A DNA stretch of 33,276 nt from Caryophanales bacterium (GTDB lineage Bacteria; Bacillota_I; Bacilli_A; RFN20; CAG-826). Positions within the stretch are counted from its first letter, which is position 1. Each line of letters starts with the position of its first letter. The notes beneath the pieces were generated by a model. It searched no databases. It saw nothing but the letters and a program-made list of their open reading frames with translations, and had not been told where the DNA came from. This document shows, piece by piece, positions 18,720-30,245 of this stretch. The DNA is taken from positions 1 to 33,276 of the forward strand of contig JAQYER010000059.1 of NCBI GenBank assembly GCA_028723545.1. The letters are read 5' to 3'. A program made the translations under genes and the position numbers.

Positions 18720-19262
18720 CTAGCGAGACTTAACCACAACAGTGATGTGGCTAGTTCTTTTAACAAGACCTGACGCGCTTCCTTTAGCACGTGGAAGATA
18801 TCTTTTCATTTTTAATCCATCGTTAGCATAGATAGTAGCGATATATAATGAGCTTTCTTCCATGCCGAAGTTGTTGATAGCATTTGCTGCAGCGCTTTTA
18901 ATAACTTTTGCAACGATTGGAGAAGCAGCTTTATTAACGTTTTCAAGGATACCGAGAGCTTCGTTAACATTTTTGCCTCTTACTAAATCTATTACTAAAC
19001 GCGCTTTACGTGGAGTGACGCGTACGTCATACGCGACCGCTCTTGCTTCAGTTCTTGCAGGTTTTTTAGGTTCTTCAACAACTTTCTTTGCTGCTTTTTT
19101 AGCTTTTGGAGCTTTTGCAGGTTTTTCTTCGACTACTGCTTTTTCTTCAACTGGTGCAGCTGTTTCAGCTTTAACTGCTTTTTTAGTTGTTTTCTTTGCA
19201 GTTGTTGATTTTTTAGTTGTTGATGTAGCTTTCTTGGCTACTTCTTTCTTTTCTTCTGCCAT
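18720..19262 (-). CDS. rplV: 50S ribosomal protein L22 with a long Lys/Ala/Glu-rich N-terminal extension
   Basis: [25 protein letters not shown]…[22 protein letters not shown]; first ~70 aa low complexity. Confidence 0.97.
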   Translation of the reverse strand: MAEEKKEVAKKATSTTKKSTTAKKTTKKAVKAETAAPVEEKAVVEEKPAKAPKAKKAAKKVVEEPKKPARTEARAVAYDVRVTPRKARLVIDLVRGKNVNEALGILENVNKAASPIVAKVIKSAAANAINNFGMEESSLYIATIYANDGLKMKRYLPRAKGSASGLVKRTSHITVVVKSR

Positions 19263-19273
19263 TCTGCTACCTC

Positions 19274-19564
19274 CTATTTCTTAGCGGCTGCTCTATCTTC
19301 AGCGTTATTTCCGATGTGGCCATGGAATGTACGTGTAGGAGCGAATTCGCCGAGTTTATGTCCGACCATGTCTTCTGTAACATAGACGGTAATGTGTTCG
19401 CGGCCATTGTAGACAGCGAATGTGTGTTCAACGAATGAAGGGAAAATTGTTGAACGACGTGACCAAGTCTTGATGACTTCTTTTTTATTAGCCTTATTAA
19501 GTGCTTCAACTTTTTTCATTAAGCTTTCATCACAGAATGGGCCTTTTTTCAAACTACGTGCCAT
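19274..19564 (-). CDS. rpsS: 30S ribosomal protein S19
   Basis: [23 protein letters not shown]…[21 protein letters not shown]. Confidence 0.98.
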   Translation of the reverse strand: MARSLKKGPFCDESLMKKVEALNKANKKEVIKTWSRRSTIFPSFVEHTFAVYNGREHITVYVTEDMVGHKLGEFAPTRTFHGHIGNNAEDRAAAKK

Positions 19565-19583
19565 AACTTATTTTCTCCTTTCA

Positions 19584-20417
19584 TTATTTACCATTTCTTC
19601 TACGTACGATTAATTTAGTAGAAGGTTGTTTGTTGCGTCTTGTCTTAACACCAAGAGCTCTTTTACCCCAAGGTGTACGTGGTGCATCACGACCAACTGG
19701 ACACTTACCTTCACCACCACCGTGTGGGTGATCATTAGGGTTCATAACAGAACCACGAACGGTAGGACGTGTGCCAGCCCAACGTGTTTTACCAGCTTTT
19801 CCTTTATTAACAAGGATATAGTCTTCATTACCGACTACACCGATTGTTGCGCGGCATTCAGCTAAGACTTTACGGACTTCGCCAGATGCTAAACGAAGGA
19901 TAACGTGATTTCCTTCTTTACCAAGTACTTGTGCGCTTGTACCAGCAGCACGGCACATTTGGCCTCCCTTACCAGGTTGTAATTCAACATTGTGAACGAA
20001 TGTACCTTCAGGGATGTTCTTTAATTGAAGAGCGTTACCAACTTTGATATCGACTGCTTCACCAGAGACGATTTTATCTCCGACTTTTAATCCTTGTGGA
20101 GCAAGGATGTATCTTTTTTCTCCATCAGCATAACTGACAAGCATAATGTTTGCATTACGGTTTGGATCATATTCGACCGCTTTGATTGTACCAACGATTC
20201 CATCTTTGTTTCTCTTGAAATCAATGATTCTGTAACGACGTTTGTGTCCTCCACCGATATGACGTGTTGTAATAACGCCTTGGTTATTACGTCCGCCAGT
20301 CTTAGTTAATCTAACTGTTAAGCTTTTTTCAGGAGTGGACTTTGTGATTTCTTCAAACGTCAAGTTCGTCATGTTTCTACGTGATGGCGAAGTTGGTTTG
20401 TAAGTTCTAATTGACAT
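19584..20417 (-). CDS. rplB: 50S ribosomal protein L2
   Basis: [21 protein letters not shown]…[21 protein letters not shown]. Confidence 0.98.
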   Translation of the reverse strand: MSIRTYKPTSPSRRNMTNLTFEEITKSTPEKSLTVRLTKTGGRNNQGVITTRHIGGGHKRRYRIIDFKRNKDGIVGTIKAVEYDPNRNANIMLVSYADGEKRYILAPQGLKVGDKIVSGEAVDIKVGNALQLKNIPEGTFVHNVELQPGKGGQMCRAAGTSAQVLGKEGNHVILRLASGEVRKVLAECRATIGVVGNEDYILVNKGKAGKTRWAGTRPTVRGSVMNPNDHPHGGGEGKCPVGRDAPRTPWGKRALGVKTRRNKQPSTKLIVRRRNGK

Positions 20418-20449
20418 ATAAACCTCCTATATTTGGAATAAGAACTAAA

Positions 20450-20785
20450 TTATTCCTTGAATAAGTCAATTGCAGCACCGTCTGCGACAGTGACAATTGC
20501 TTTTTTGAATCCAGAGATAGAACCTTGATAACGTCCACCTCTAGTTGTCTTCTTGGCAACAACGTTGACAATGTTGACATCAGTAACTTTGACGTTGAAG
20601 ATGTTTTCGAATGCTTTTCTAACTTCAGCGCGATTAGCTTTAGCAGAAACTTCAACTGTTACTTTATTTTGCTCTTGCATAAGAGTCATTGTTTTTTCAG
20701 TGATAACAGGTCTAATAATTGTATCGAAGTCATGAATTGTTGCTTTTGATACAGTTTCAGCTGCTTTAGATACTTTTTTAGCCAT
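20450..20785 (-). CDS. rplW: 50S ribosomal protein L23
   Basis: IIRPVITEKTMTLMQEQNKVTVEVSAKANRAEVRKAFENIFNVKV. Confidence 0.96.
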   Translation of the reverse strand: MAKKVSKAAETVSKATIHDFDTIIRPVITEKTMTLMQEQNKVTVEVSAKANRAEVRKAFENIFNVKVTDVNIVNVVAKKTTRGGRYQGSISGFKKAIVTVADGAAIDLFKE

Positions 20786-20786
20786 A

Positions 20787-21422
20787 TTACTTCAATGCCT
20801 CCTCAACCATCTTAACGGTTGCTTTGTCCATAATAACGTTATCGAAGTACATTAAGTCATAAACAGAAACGTTTGTAACTGGTGTAACAACAACGTTAGC
20901 AATGTTAGCTGCTGATGCGATGAGGTTTTCATCTAAATCAGAGATAACAATGAGGGATTTCTTGTCAGCTTTAAGAGCTTTGAGCATAGCGACGACATTC
21001 TTTGTTTTGATTGAGTCAAATTTGAATTCATCGACGACAATTAATCCATTTTTAGCTTGTGCGCTATAAGCACACTTGAGAGCTAATTTGTGTTCCTTAC
21101 GGTTTTGAGAGAGCTTGTGGTTTTGAACACCTGTAGGTCCAAATACGCATCCACCGCCAACCCAAATTGGAGATCTTGTGGAACCAGCACGGGCACGGCC
21201 TGTACCTTTTTGTCTCCATGGTTTTTTACCACCACCACTGACTTCATCACGCTTTTTTGTTTTAGCTGTGTCTTGTCTCATGTTTGCTTGATAGACGAGA
21301 ACAGCATCATGCATGACTTGTTTGTTTTCTTCTACTCCGAAGACAGAAGCGTTGAGTGAGAGTGATTCGACTTTTTCGCCAGCCATATTGACTACAGCGA
21401 CACTAACTTTTTTAGTTGCCAT
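20787..21422 (-). CDS. rplD: 50S ribosomal protein L4
   Basis: RDEVSGGGKKPWRQKGTGRARAGSTRSPIWVGGG. Confidence 0.98.
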   Translation of the reverse strand: MATKKVSVAVVNMAGEKVESLSLNASVFGVEENKQVMHDAVLVYQANMRQDTAKTKKRDEVSGGGKKPWRQKGTGRARAGSTRSPIWVGGGCVFGPTGVQNHKLSQNRKEHKLALKCAYSAQAKNGLIVVDEFKFDSIKTKNVVAMLKALKADKKSLIVISDLDENLIASAANIANVVVTPVTNVSVYDLMYFDNVIMDKATVKMVEEALK

Positions 21423-21427
21423 GCGAA

Positions 21428-22111
21428 TTATTCTCCTTTCTCAACAACAGCAAGTGTTTTAACTTCTTCTGGCTTGCCGAGTTGAACTTTTACTGCGCTA
21501 CGAATTGTAACGATTGATTTTTTGGCTCCTGGAACTGAACCTCTAATGAGAATATAGTTCTTATCAGCGTTTGCTTCGATAACTAATTGATTGAGAATAG
21601 TTGCAGATTTGTTTCCCATGTGTCCTGACATGTGTTTGCCTGGAATAACGCGGTTATTGCAACGTCCGTTATTAGCGAAGGAACCTTGTTGTCTGTGGTA
21701 TCCAGATCCGTGACCTTTAGGACCAATCTTTCCACCCCAGCGTTTGATTGTACCAGCATATCCACGACCTTTTGATGTTCCGATTACGTCGACAACATCG
21801 CCAGCTTTGAAGATATCTGCTTTGATTTCATCTCCAACTTTGTATGAGAGCATTTCGTCGCCTTTGATTTCCATTAAGACTTTAGTTGCCTTAACACCAG
21901 CTTTTTCGAAATGACCTTTTTCGGCTTTGTTTACTTTAGATTCTTTCTTTTCTTCAATACCGACTTGGAGAGCGTCATAACCATCTTTTTCAGTTGTCTT
22001 TACTTGAGTGACAACGTTAGGTAAGACTTCAACAACAGTGACAGCATACATTGTGCCATCTTGAGCGAAGACTTCAGTCATGCCCATTTTGCGTCCAACG
22101 ATTTGTTTCAT
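21428..22111 (-). CDS. rplC: 50S ribosomal protein L3
   Basis: MKQIVGRKMGMTEVFAQDG…VIGTSKGRGYAGTIKRWGG…GSVPGAKKSIVTIR. Confidence 0.98.
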   Translation of the reverse strand: MKQIVGRKMGMTEVFAQDGTMYAVTVVEVLPNVVTQVKTTEKDGYDALQVGIEEKKESKVNKAEKGHFEKAGVKATKVLMEIKGDEMLSYKVGDEIKADIFKAGDVVDVIGTSKGRGYAGTIKRWGGKIGPKGHGSGYHRQQGSFANNGRCNNRVIPGKHMSGHMGNKSATILNQLVIEANADKNYILIRGSVPGAKKSIVTIRSAVKVQLGKPEEVKTLAVVEKGE

Positions 22112-22125
22112 TGTCTCGAGCCTCC

Positions 22126-22437
22126 TTATAACTTGATATCAATATCGACACCGCTTGGAAGATCGAGCTTTCTTAATTGTTCGACAGTTTCCTTGGTTGG
22201 ATTTTTGATATCGATTAATCTTTTGTGTGTTCTAATTTCAAATTGTTCACGAGAATCTTTGTACTTATGGACAGCACGTAAGATTGTGTAAACTTGACGT
22301 TCCGTTGGGAGCGGAATTGGGCCAACAACACTAGCGCCAGTTTTTTTCGCTGCAATTACGATCTTTTCAACAGACATATCGAGTACTCTGTGATCATAAG
22401 CTTGAAGACGAACCCTGATTGTTTTACTTTTCGCCAT
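22126..22437 (-). CDS. rpsJ: 30S ribosomal protein S10
   Basis: [21 protein letters not shown]…[16 protein letters not shown]; strong SD GTAGGAGG. Confidence 0.98.
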   Translation of the reverse strand: MAKSKTIRVRLQAYDHRVLDMSVEKIVIAAKKTGASVVGPIPLPTERQVYTILRAVHKYKDSREQFEIRTHKRLIDIKNPTKETVEQLRKLDLPSGVDIDIKL

Positions 22438-22461
22438 GAATTTTTCCTCCTACATTTCTTT

Positions 22462-22563
22462 TCAGGCATTTAACGATGCTCCATGCGAATTACCTGATCA
22501 CCAATTTCATGACAACGCCTGATGGTGTATCAGCAACCTCGCATATCAATGCAGACGTTAACG
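22462..22563 (-). ncRNA. Structured 5' leader of the S10 operon (candidate L4-type autoregulatory leader)
   Basis: Nested helices on minus: TTAACG…CGTTAA, TGC…GCA, ATGCGA…TCGCAT, CTGAT(a)CACCA…TGGTGATCAG. Confidence 0.65.
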
Positions 22564-22569
22564 ATTGGT

Positions 22570-22598
22570 ATAATACTCCTATATTTTATATAAGGCAA
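22570..22598 (-). promoter_or_regulatory. S10 operon promoter
   Basis: Minus TTGCCT (22593-22598), 17-nt spacer, TATTAT (22570-22575). Confidence 0.65.
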
Positions 22599-22628
22599 CA
22601 ATTTTTTTATTATTTTTTCCGAAAGTTA

Positions 22629-22662
22629 ACAAAAAGCTGAGTGATTTCCACCCAGTTTTTTT
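22629..22662 (-). terminator. Intrinsic terminator after the acyltransferase gene
   Basis: Minus AAAAAAACTGGGTG-GAAAT-CACTCAGCTTTTTGTT. Confidence 0.8.
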
Positions 22663-22674
22663 GAAATTTTTTTG

Positions 22675-23958
22675 TTATTTTTTGGTTTTTTCGTATGTTT
22701 TTAACTGGCTATAAAGCTCAACAAATTTTTGATGAAGTATCTCAGTTAATTTCACAATTGTTTCTTTTTGTTTTAATTGTTCTTCACTAAATATTTCACT
22801 AGGAATTATTTTCTTTCCAATCATTACATGATTGCGATGGAAAGGTTTGTATTCTTTTAAAGGAATATTTATGTATATTGGAGTGTTGGTTGAAATAGCG
22901 AAATACGCTGCTCCATTCATGAATTCACCAATCTCATTTTTGACAATTTTTCCTTCAGGATAAATACCCACTACTCCATTACATTTTAAAATGTTTCTTG
23001 TATCAATCATTAATTTTGGATCATTTTGTCCTTTTGTGCGGTTATATTTGATTACTCCGAGGTGTTTTACGATCTTAACTGAATTAAATGCATCATCACC
23101 AATAATGATTCTTGTTCTTCTTGTCCAATAATCAACTGTTAATATTGGTGGGTCAGTTAATCCATTATGTTTAGAAACAATAATTGCTCTTCCTTTAATC
23201 GTCTTATCGTTTTTCTTATTTGCCCCTTCTTCATAATGGACTTTGGTTGGGAAAACTAACCATTGACTAATTTTGCAAAAGAAGCGAAGGGAATCGAAAA
23301 CAAACCAATGAAAATCAATTTTGTTCCACGCTTTATATTTTTCATATAATTCGATTTGGTGTCCCAATTCTTTTACTTTGCTTCGAAGCATTTCACATAA
23401 TTGTTTGACTTTTTCAGAGCTTGGAATTTTTTCATTGCAATATTTTGTCAAATCAATTGGTTTACCAACATTTATTCTTTTTCTAGATAATGGACCATTA
23501 TGAGAAATATAAACCGGAATGATTGGAGTGTTTGTTCTTAACGCTAAATAAACAGCAGCAGGTTTAAATGTATCTAAGTCTTTTTCTTTAACAAATCTTC
23601 CTTCTGGGAATATACAAATAACATCGCCTTTATCTAATCTTTTTTCACATTCACTCATAAAAGATAAATCACTTCTTTCACGATGAACTAAGATGTTACC
23701 CACACATTTACAGAAAAACGCTAAAAGCTTTTTTTGATATATTAATTCAGACACTAGTGTTCTTACTCTTTTAAAGAAGAATGTTAAATATATAACAAAG
23801 AAATCACTGATGTTTTTATGATTGGCAATAACAATTGCTTTTCCTTTAATATGTTTGGTTTTTGCTTTTCGATCTTCACTATAAAATTTTGGTCGAAAAG
23901 CAATTAGCCCAGGAAGCCATCCAGTTATTTTGAATAAAATTCTCGCTAACCAAGTCAT
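22675..23958 (-). CDS. Tandem two-domain PlsC-like 1-acylglycerol-3-phosphate acyltransferase
   Basis: Two HX4D motifs (NHKNISD, KHNGLTD) and two PEG motifs (FPEGRFVKE, YPEGKIVKN), each followed by AAYFA/AVYLA…TNTPI. Confidence 0.88.
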   Translation of the reverse strand: MTWLARILFKITGWLPGLIAFRPKFYSEDRKAKTKHIKGKAIVIANHKNISDFFVIYLTFFFKRVRTLVSELIYQKKLLAFFCKCVGNILVHRERSDLSFMSECEKRLDKGDVICIFPEGRFVKEKDLDTFKPAAVYLALRTNTPIIPVYISHNGPLSRKRINVGKPIDLTKYCNEKIPSSEKVKQLCEMLRSKVKELGHQIELYEKYKAWNKIDFHWFVFDSLRFFCKISQWLVFPTKVHYEEGANKKNDKTIKGRAIIVSKHNGLTDPPILTVDYWTRRTRIIIGDDAFNSVKIVKHLGVIKYNRTKGQNDPKLMIDTRNILKCNGVVGIYPEGKIVKNEIGEFMNGAAYFAISTNTPIYINIPLKEYKPFHRNHVMIGKKIIPSEIFSEEQLKQKETIVKLTEILHQKFVELYSQLKTYEKTKK

Positions 23959-24614
23959 TTATTGTTTCTTTCCTTTTCTTTTTCTAAACCTTGCTGATAT
24001 GTGTATTTGCATCCACAATATAATTGTTGATATAAATCGTAATGGATTCTCATTTCACGAGCAATATCTATTCCTTTATTTTTCTTGAAATCAGAATAAA
24101 AATATTTAGTGAATTGATGTTCTTTTTCTAATTTTTTACCAATTTCATTTAATATTTGTGAATTCTTTTGACGTGAAATAGTCATCACTGTGGTGAAATA
24201 ATCAAACTTTTGTTCTTCAGCGAAATCATATGCCTCTTTCATTCTTTTTTCATAGCATAAATGGCACCTGTTTCCGCCTTCTTTTTCGTCTTTATATGGT
24301 TCTAAATCTAAATTATATTTATCATTATCATAATCTGTCTTAATAACTTTAACATCATATCCATAATCTTGTTTAAAAAAAGAAAGAAATTTGATTAATT
24401 CTTCATATCGACGATTATATTCTTTTTCTGGATAAATATTAGAATTATTAAAATAAATTGTTACATCAAAATGAGGTGTTAAATATAGCAAAGGAAAACA
24501 AGAACACGGACCACAGCAAACATGCAAAAGAATGGATGGTTTTGTATTACTTTTTTCAATTTCTTGAATCTTTTTTTCACTAATTTGAAAATAATTAATT
24601 TTTCTTGTTTCCAT
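23955..24614 (-). CDS. queH: Epoxyqueuosine reductase QueH (start probably METRKINYFQ)
   Basis: LLHVCCGPCSC, GGNRCHLCYEKRM, FTTVMTISRQKNS, YCGCKYT (DUF208 motifs); downstream of queA. Confidence 0.92.
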   Translation of the reverse strand: METRKINYFQISEKKIQEIEKSNTKPSILLHVCCGPCSCFPLLYLTPHFDVTIYFNNSNIYPEKEYNRRYEELIKFLSFFKQDYGYDVKVIKTDYDNDKYNLDLEPYKDEKEGGNRCHLCYEKRMKEAYDFAEEQKFDYFTTVMTISRQKNSQILNEIGKKLEKEHQFTKYFYSDFKKNKGIDIAREMRIHYDLYQQLYCGCKYTYQQGLEKEKERNNK

Positions 24615-25634
24615 ATATGAACATTGAATCGCCAAAACTAAAGAAGCGATATTGTTTTTCAATCGCGTGTTTATATACTTCTAAAGTGAATTCTCTTCCC
24701 ATTAACGCACTGACAAGCATGATTAAAGTTGATTTTGGCAAATGGAAATTGGTAATCAAACAATCAATCGCTTTGAATTCATAACCTGGTTTAATAAATA
24801 TTGCTGTATCTTCTTTGCATTCAACAAATTTATGATGCTTTTGCATTACTGATTCCAAAGTTCTTGTCGAAGTTGTTCCAATTGCGATAATTCGACGATT
24901 TTCTTCTTTGGCTTTGTTTAAAATGTCCGCAGTTTCTTGACTCATTTCATAATGTTCAGTATGCATTTTATGATTATCAACATCTTTCTCTTTTACTGGT
25001 TTAAATGTTCCTAAACCAATATGAAGAGTAACATCGACTACTGTCACACCCATTTTCTTAATTTTGTCAAATAATTCATCAGTGAAATGGAATCCCGCTG
25101 TTGGAGCAGCTGCGCTTCCTAATATTTTTGCATACACTGTTTGATAACGGTCATTATCTTCGCATTGTTTTTTAATATATGGAGGTAATGGCATATTACC
25201 TATTTCATTTAATATTTCCATAAATATTCCATCATAAATAAATTCCATGATGCGAATACCTTCTTCTTTGACTTCTAAGCATTTAGCTTTTAAAAGTCCA
25301 TCTTTAAAATCAATCACAGAACCAACTTTAATCGGTTTAGCGTTTCCGCATAAACATTCCCAAACATCGCCTTGAATTTGATGAAGTAATAATACTTCCA
25401 CATGAGCGTTAGTTTGTTCTTTATGTCCAAATAATCTAGCCGGAATTACTTTGGTGTTATTTCTCACTAAAACATCACCAGGTTTTAAATAATCAACAAT
25501 ATCATGAAATATTTTATCTTCATAAGTTTTATTATCGTTATTAATTGCTAAAAGACGAGATTCATCTCTTTTTAATGAAGGGGTTTGGGCAATTAAATGC
25601 TGAGGTAAATCAAAATCAAATAAATCTATATCCA

Positions 25635-25635
<1 letters not shown>
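24595..25635 (-). CDS. queA: S-adenosylmethionine:tRNA ribosyltransferase-isomerase
   Basis: FDFDLPQHLIAQTP, LVRNNTKVIPARLFG, AAPTAGFHFT, HIGLGTFKPV. Confidence 0.97.
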
Positions 25636-26765
<1,130 letters not shown>

Positions 26766-26798
26766 TTAATTATACACATATATAAAATAAATTCTATT

Positions 26799-27245
26799 TT
26801 ATTCAGTTAAAACATCATCTAATGACAAGAATTTTTTCTTTTTATCAGATGCGTGTTTTAATATTTCAAAATACACTAAATGGTCATTTTCATCAGCAAT
26901 AGATGGTTCGATTTTCATAACTTTACAAACCATTTGGACTTTTGAATCAGGGATAAGAATAGCTGAATCAATAATTGATATATCCACATCGTGAAATTTA
27001 TTAAATGAAGTAGAATGATTATCACCAAAAATTAATGCGATATCATCTTGTTTTTTAGCTAATGAAGAAACGCCAACAATATCGCCAACTTCTAAATTGT
27101 TACCAGTTTCAGATTGCCCACCTAAAAGCATTAATAAAACATTGTGATCAATCATCATAGCCCATGCACAAGTCATGCCATATTTTTGATTATTTTTTTG
27201 ATACGCAACAACGTTGCAACCCATATTAACTGCGTGTAATCCCAT
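26799..27245 (-). CDS. Flavin-reductase-like / FMN-binding split-barrel protein (start at MGLHAVNMG)
   Basis: CNVVAYQKNNQKYGMTCAWAMMIDHN…LLGGQSETGNN…VGVSSLAKKQDDIALIFG pattern; AGGAG before ATG at 27245. Confidence 0.65.
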   Translation of the reverse strand: MGLHAVNMGCNVVAYQKNNQKYGMTCAWAMMIDHNVLLMLLGGQSETGNNLEVGDIVGVSSLAKKQDDIALIFGDNHSTSFNKFHDVDISIIDSAILIPDSKVQMVCKVMKIEPSIADENDHLVYFEILKHASDKKKKFLSLDDVLTE

Positions 27246-27256
27246 CTTAATTCTCC

Positions 27257-27829
27257 TTACCAATATTTAACTCCCAATAACACTACTTTTTTATTAGCTT
27301 CTGCTTTTGATAAAACGTGTTCTAGTTTTGGAAGATTATTATCAATTAAATAATTATTTAATGTTGATGAATTAATCCAATAAAATAATCCTTCTTCCTC
27401 TAAAGAATGTTTTGGATCTTTTTTATACATTTCATTTAATAAATAATATAGCTTTCCATCTTTATAACAATAATTATCTGGATGATAATCTAAATCAAAT
27501 TTGTATAACCTCGCAAAACGATACATATTAAATAATAATTCAATGGCTTTTTCTTCTAGTTCATTTTTAGATAAATCAATTAGACAATTTTCTTTATCGA
27601 TATATTGTCTAATAATAATTAATTCTTTTTTTGATTTAGAAACAATTTTAGGAATTGTTATTCCATGTTTATTTAATGATTTATTGACTTCAATATATCT
27701 TTTATAATCTTCTAAATCATCAAAATGAATATATTCATATTTTTTGTCTTTATGAATAACAATGCGATGTTCATTTTGAATTTCCCAAGTTAATGAATAT
27801 GTTTTAAATCCAATTTTTATTTGTTCCAT
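27257..27829 (-). CDS. Small kinase-like-fold protein, probably catalytically atypical
   Basis: LDYHPDNYCYKDGKLYYLLNEMY resembles an APH/Kdo-kinase catalytic loop plus DFG region, with Asn in place of the DFG Asp. Confidence 0.5.
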   Translation of the reverse strand: MEQIKIGFKTYSLTWEIQNEHRIVIHKDKKYEYIHFDDLEDYKRYIEVNKSLNKHGITIPKIVSKSKKELIIIRQYIDKENCLIDLSKNELEEKAIELLFNMYRFARLYKFDLDYHPDNYCYKDGKLYYLLNEMYKKDPKHSLEEEGLFYWINSSTLNNYLIDNNLPKLEHVLSKAEANKKVVLLGVKYW

Positions 27830-27865
27830 ATTTCAAATTTTATCACATTGTTATATAGTTAAACT

Positions 27866-28390
27866 ATGGTAAAAAAAGATAATTCAAAAAGTATACCTTT
27901 AGAAATATTAAGATTTGTTGTCGTAGGATTAGGTTCGACACTAATTGATTATGGAGTTCATTCAATAATGGGCTTTATTTTAAAAAGCTCATCTATTTCA
28001 TCTTCATTAAACAATGCGATATGTGTGGCGTCTGGATTTTTAATTTCAGTTATTTTCAATTATATTTTAAGTTCAATTTGGGTTTATAAAAACGTTGATA
28101 AAGACGTAAATAAAAAATCCCCAAAATCAATGATGTTATTTTTGTTTTTATCCACAATAGGATTATTTATTGGCATTGGTTTATGGGAATTAGGAGCGTA
28201 TAAAGCTTTAATTGATTTAAATATTAATAATTTAAATAGTTGGACAGAAGGATTGTTTACTAATAATTTTGATTTTTCAAAATTTTTCTGGTTTACATTT
28301 TATTTCTGCTTTAAAACATTAATTACTCTCGTTTGGAATTATCTATCTCGAAAATTATTTATATTCAAAGCCCCAAAAGAACAAAAATAA
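27866..28390 (+). CDS. GtrA-like family membrane protein
   Basis: EILRFVVVGLGSTLIDYGVHSIM, FLISVIFNYILSSIWVYKN, LVWNYLSRKLFIFK. Confidence 0.85.
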   Translation: MVKKDNSKSIPLEILRFVVVGLGSTLIDYGVHSIMGFILKSSSISSSLNNAICVASGFLISVIFNYILSSIWVYKNVDKDVNKKSPKSMMLFLFLSTIGLFIGIGLWELGAYKALIDLNINNLNSWTEGLFTNNFDFSKFFWFTFYFCFKTLITLVWNYLSRKLFIFKAPKEQK

Positions 28391-28391
28391 A

Positions 28392-28751
28392 TTATTTCTT
28401 GCGTGATTTTTCTTTATATTCATCATATTTTTTTGATGAACCTTTTACTAATGAAGCTGGATATTTATTTTCGTTTATTATTAATTTTTCATTTATTATT
28501 TCATCTAAATCAAGATGATATGCGTCCGATAATAAAATGGAATACATTAAAACATCTGCGAGTTCTTCTTTAACTTTATCAATGGATTTTTCTTCTTTTG
28601 TATATTGAAATACTTCTAATAATTCTCCCGCTTCAATTAAAATCGATTTAGCGAGGTTTTCACCACTATGAAATTGTTTCCAGTCTCTTTCGTCTCTAAA
28701 TTTAATTAATCGGTTAATTGTTTCGTCTTTAATCATGTTTATTATCCTCAA
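28392..28751 (-). CDS. MazG-like nucleotide pyrophosphohydrolase
   Basis: FRDERDWKQFHSGENLAKSILIEAGELLEVFQ…VKEELADVLMYSILLSD. Confidence 0.9.
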   Translation of the reverse strand: MRIINMIKDETINRLIKFRDERDWKQFHSGENLAKSILIEAGELLEVFQYTKEEKSIDKVKEELADVLMYSILLSDAYHLDLDEIINEKLIINENKYPASLVKGSSKKYDEYKEKSRKK

Positions 28752-28773
28752 CTAATAATATTATATAAAAAAT

Positions 28774-28807
28774 TAAAAAGGAGTTTAAATAAATAAACCC
28801 CTTTTAA
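28774..28807 (-). terminator. Intrinsic terminator after eno
   Basis: Minus AAAAGGGGTTTA-TTTATT-TAAACTCCTTTTTAATTTTTT. Confidence 0.75.
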
Positions 28808-28824
28808 CAATTTTAGATAATTAA

Positions 28825-30198
<1,374 letters not shown>

Positions 30199-30245
30199 TT
30201 ATTAGTGAACAATAAAGTAAAATGTTAATAAATATTAATCGATTT

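Noticed and set aside
18862-19284. + strand 140-aa hydrophobic ORF antisense to rplV
   Set aside because: The Ala/Phe/Val-rich sequence is the mirror of the Lys/Ala codons in the L22 extension.
22462-22545. Mini uORFs in the rpsJ leader (MRGC*, MKLVIR*, MEHR* on minus)
   Set aside because: No Shine-Dalgarno sequences; short ATG-stop runs are expected in AT-rich leaders, and the helices explain the sequence better.
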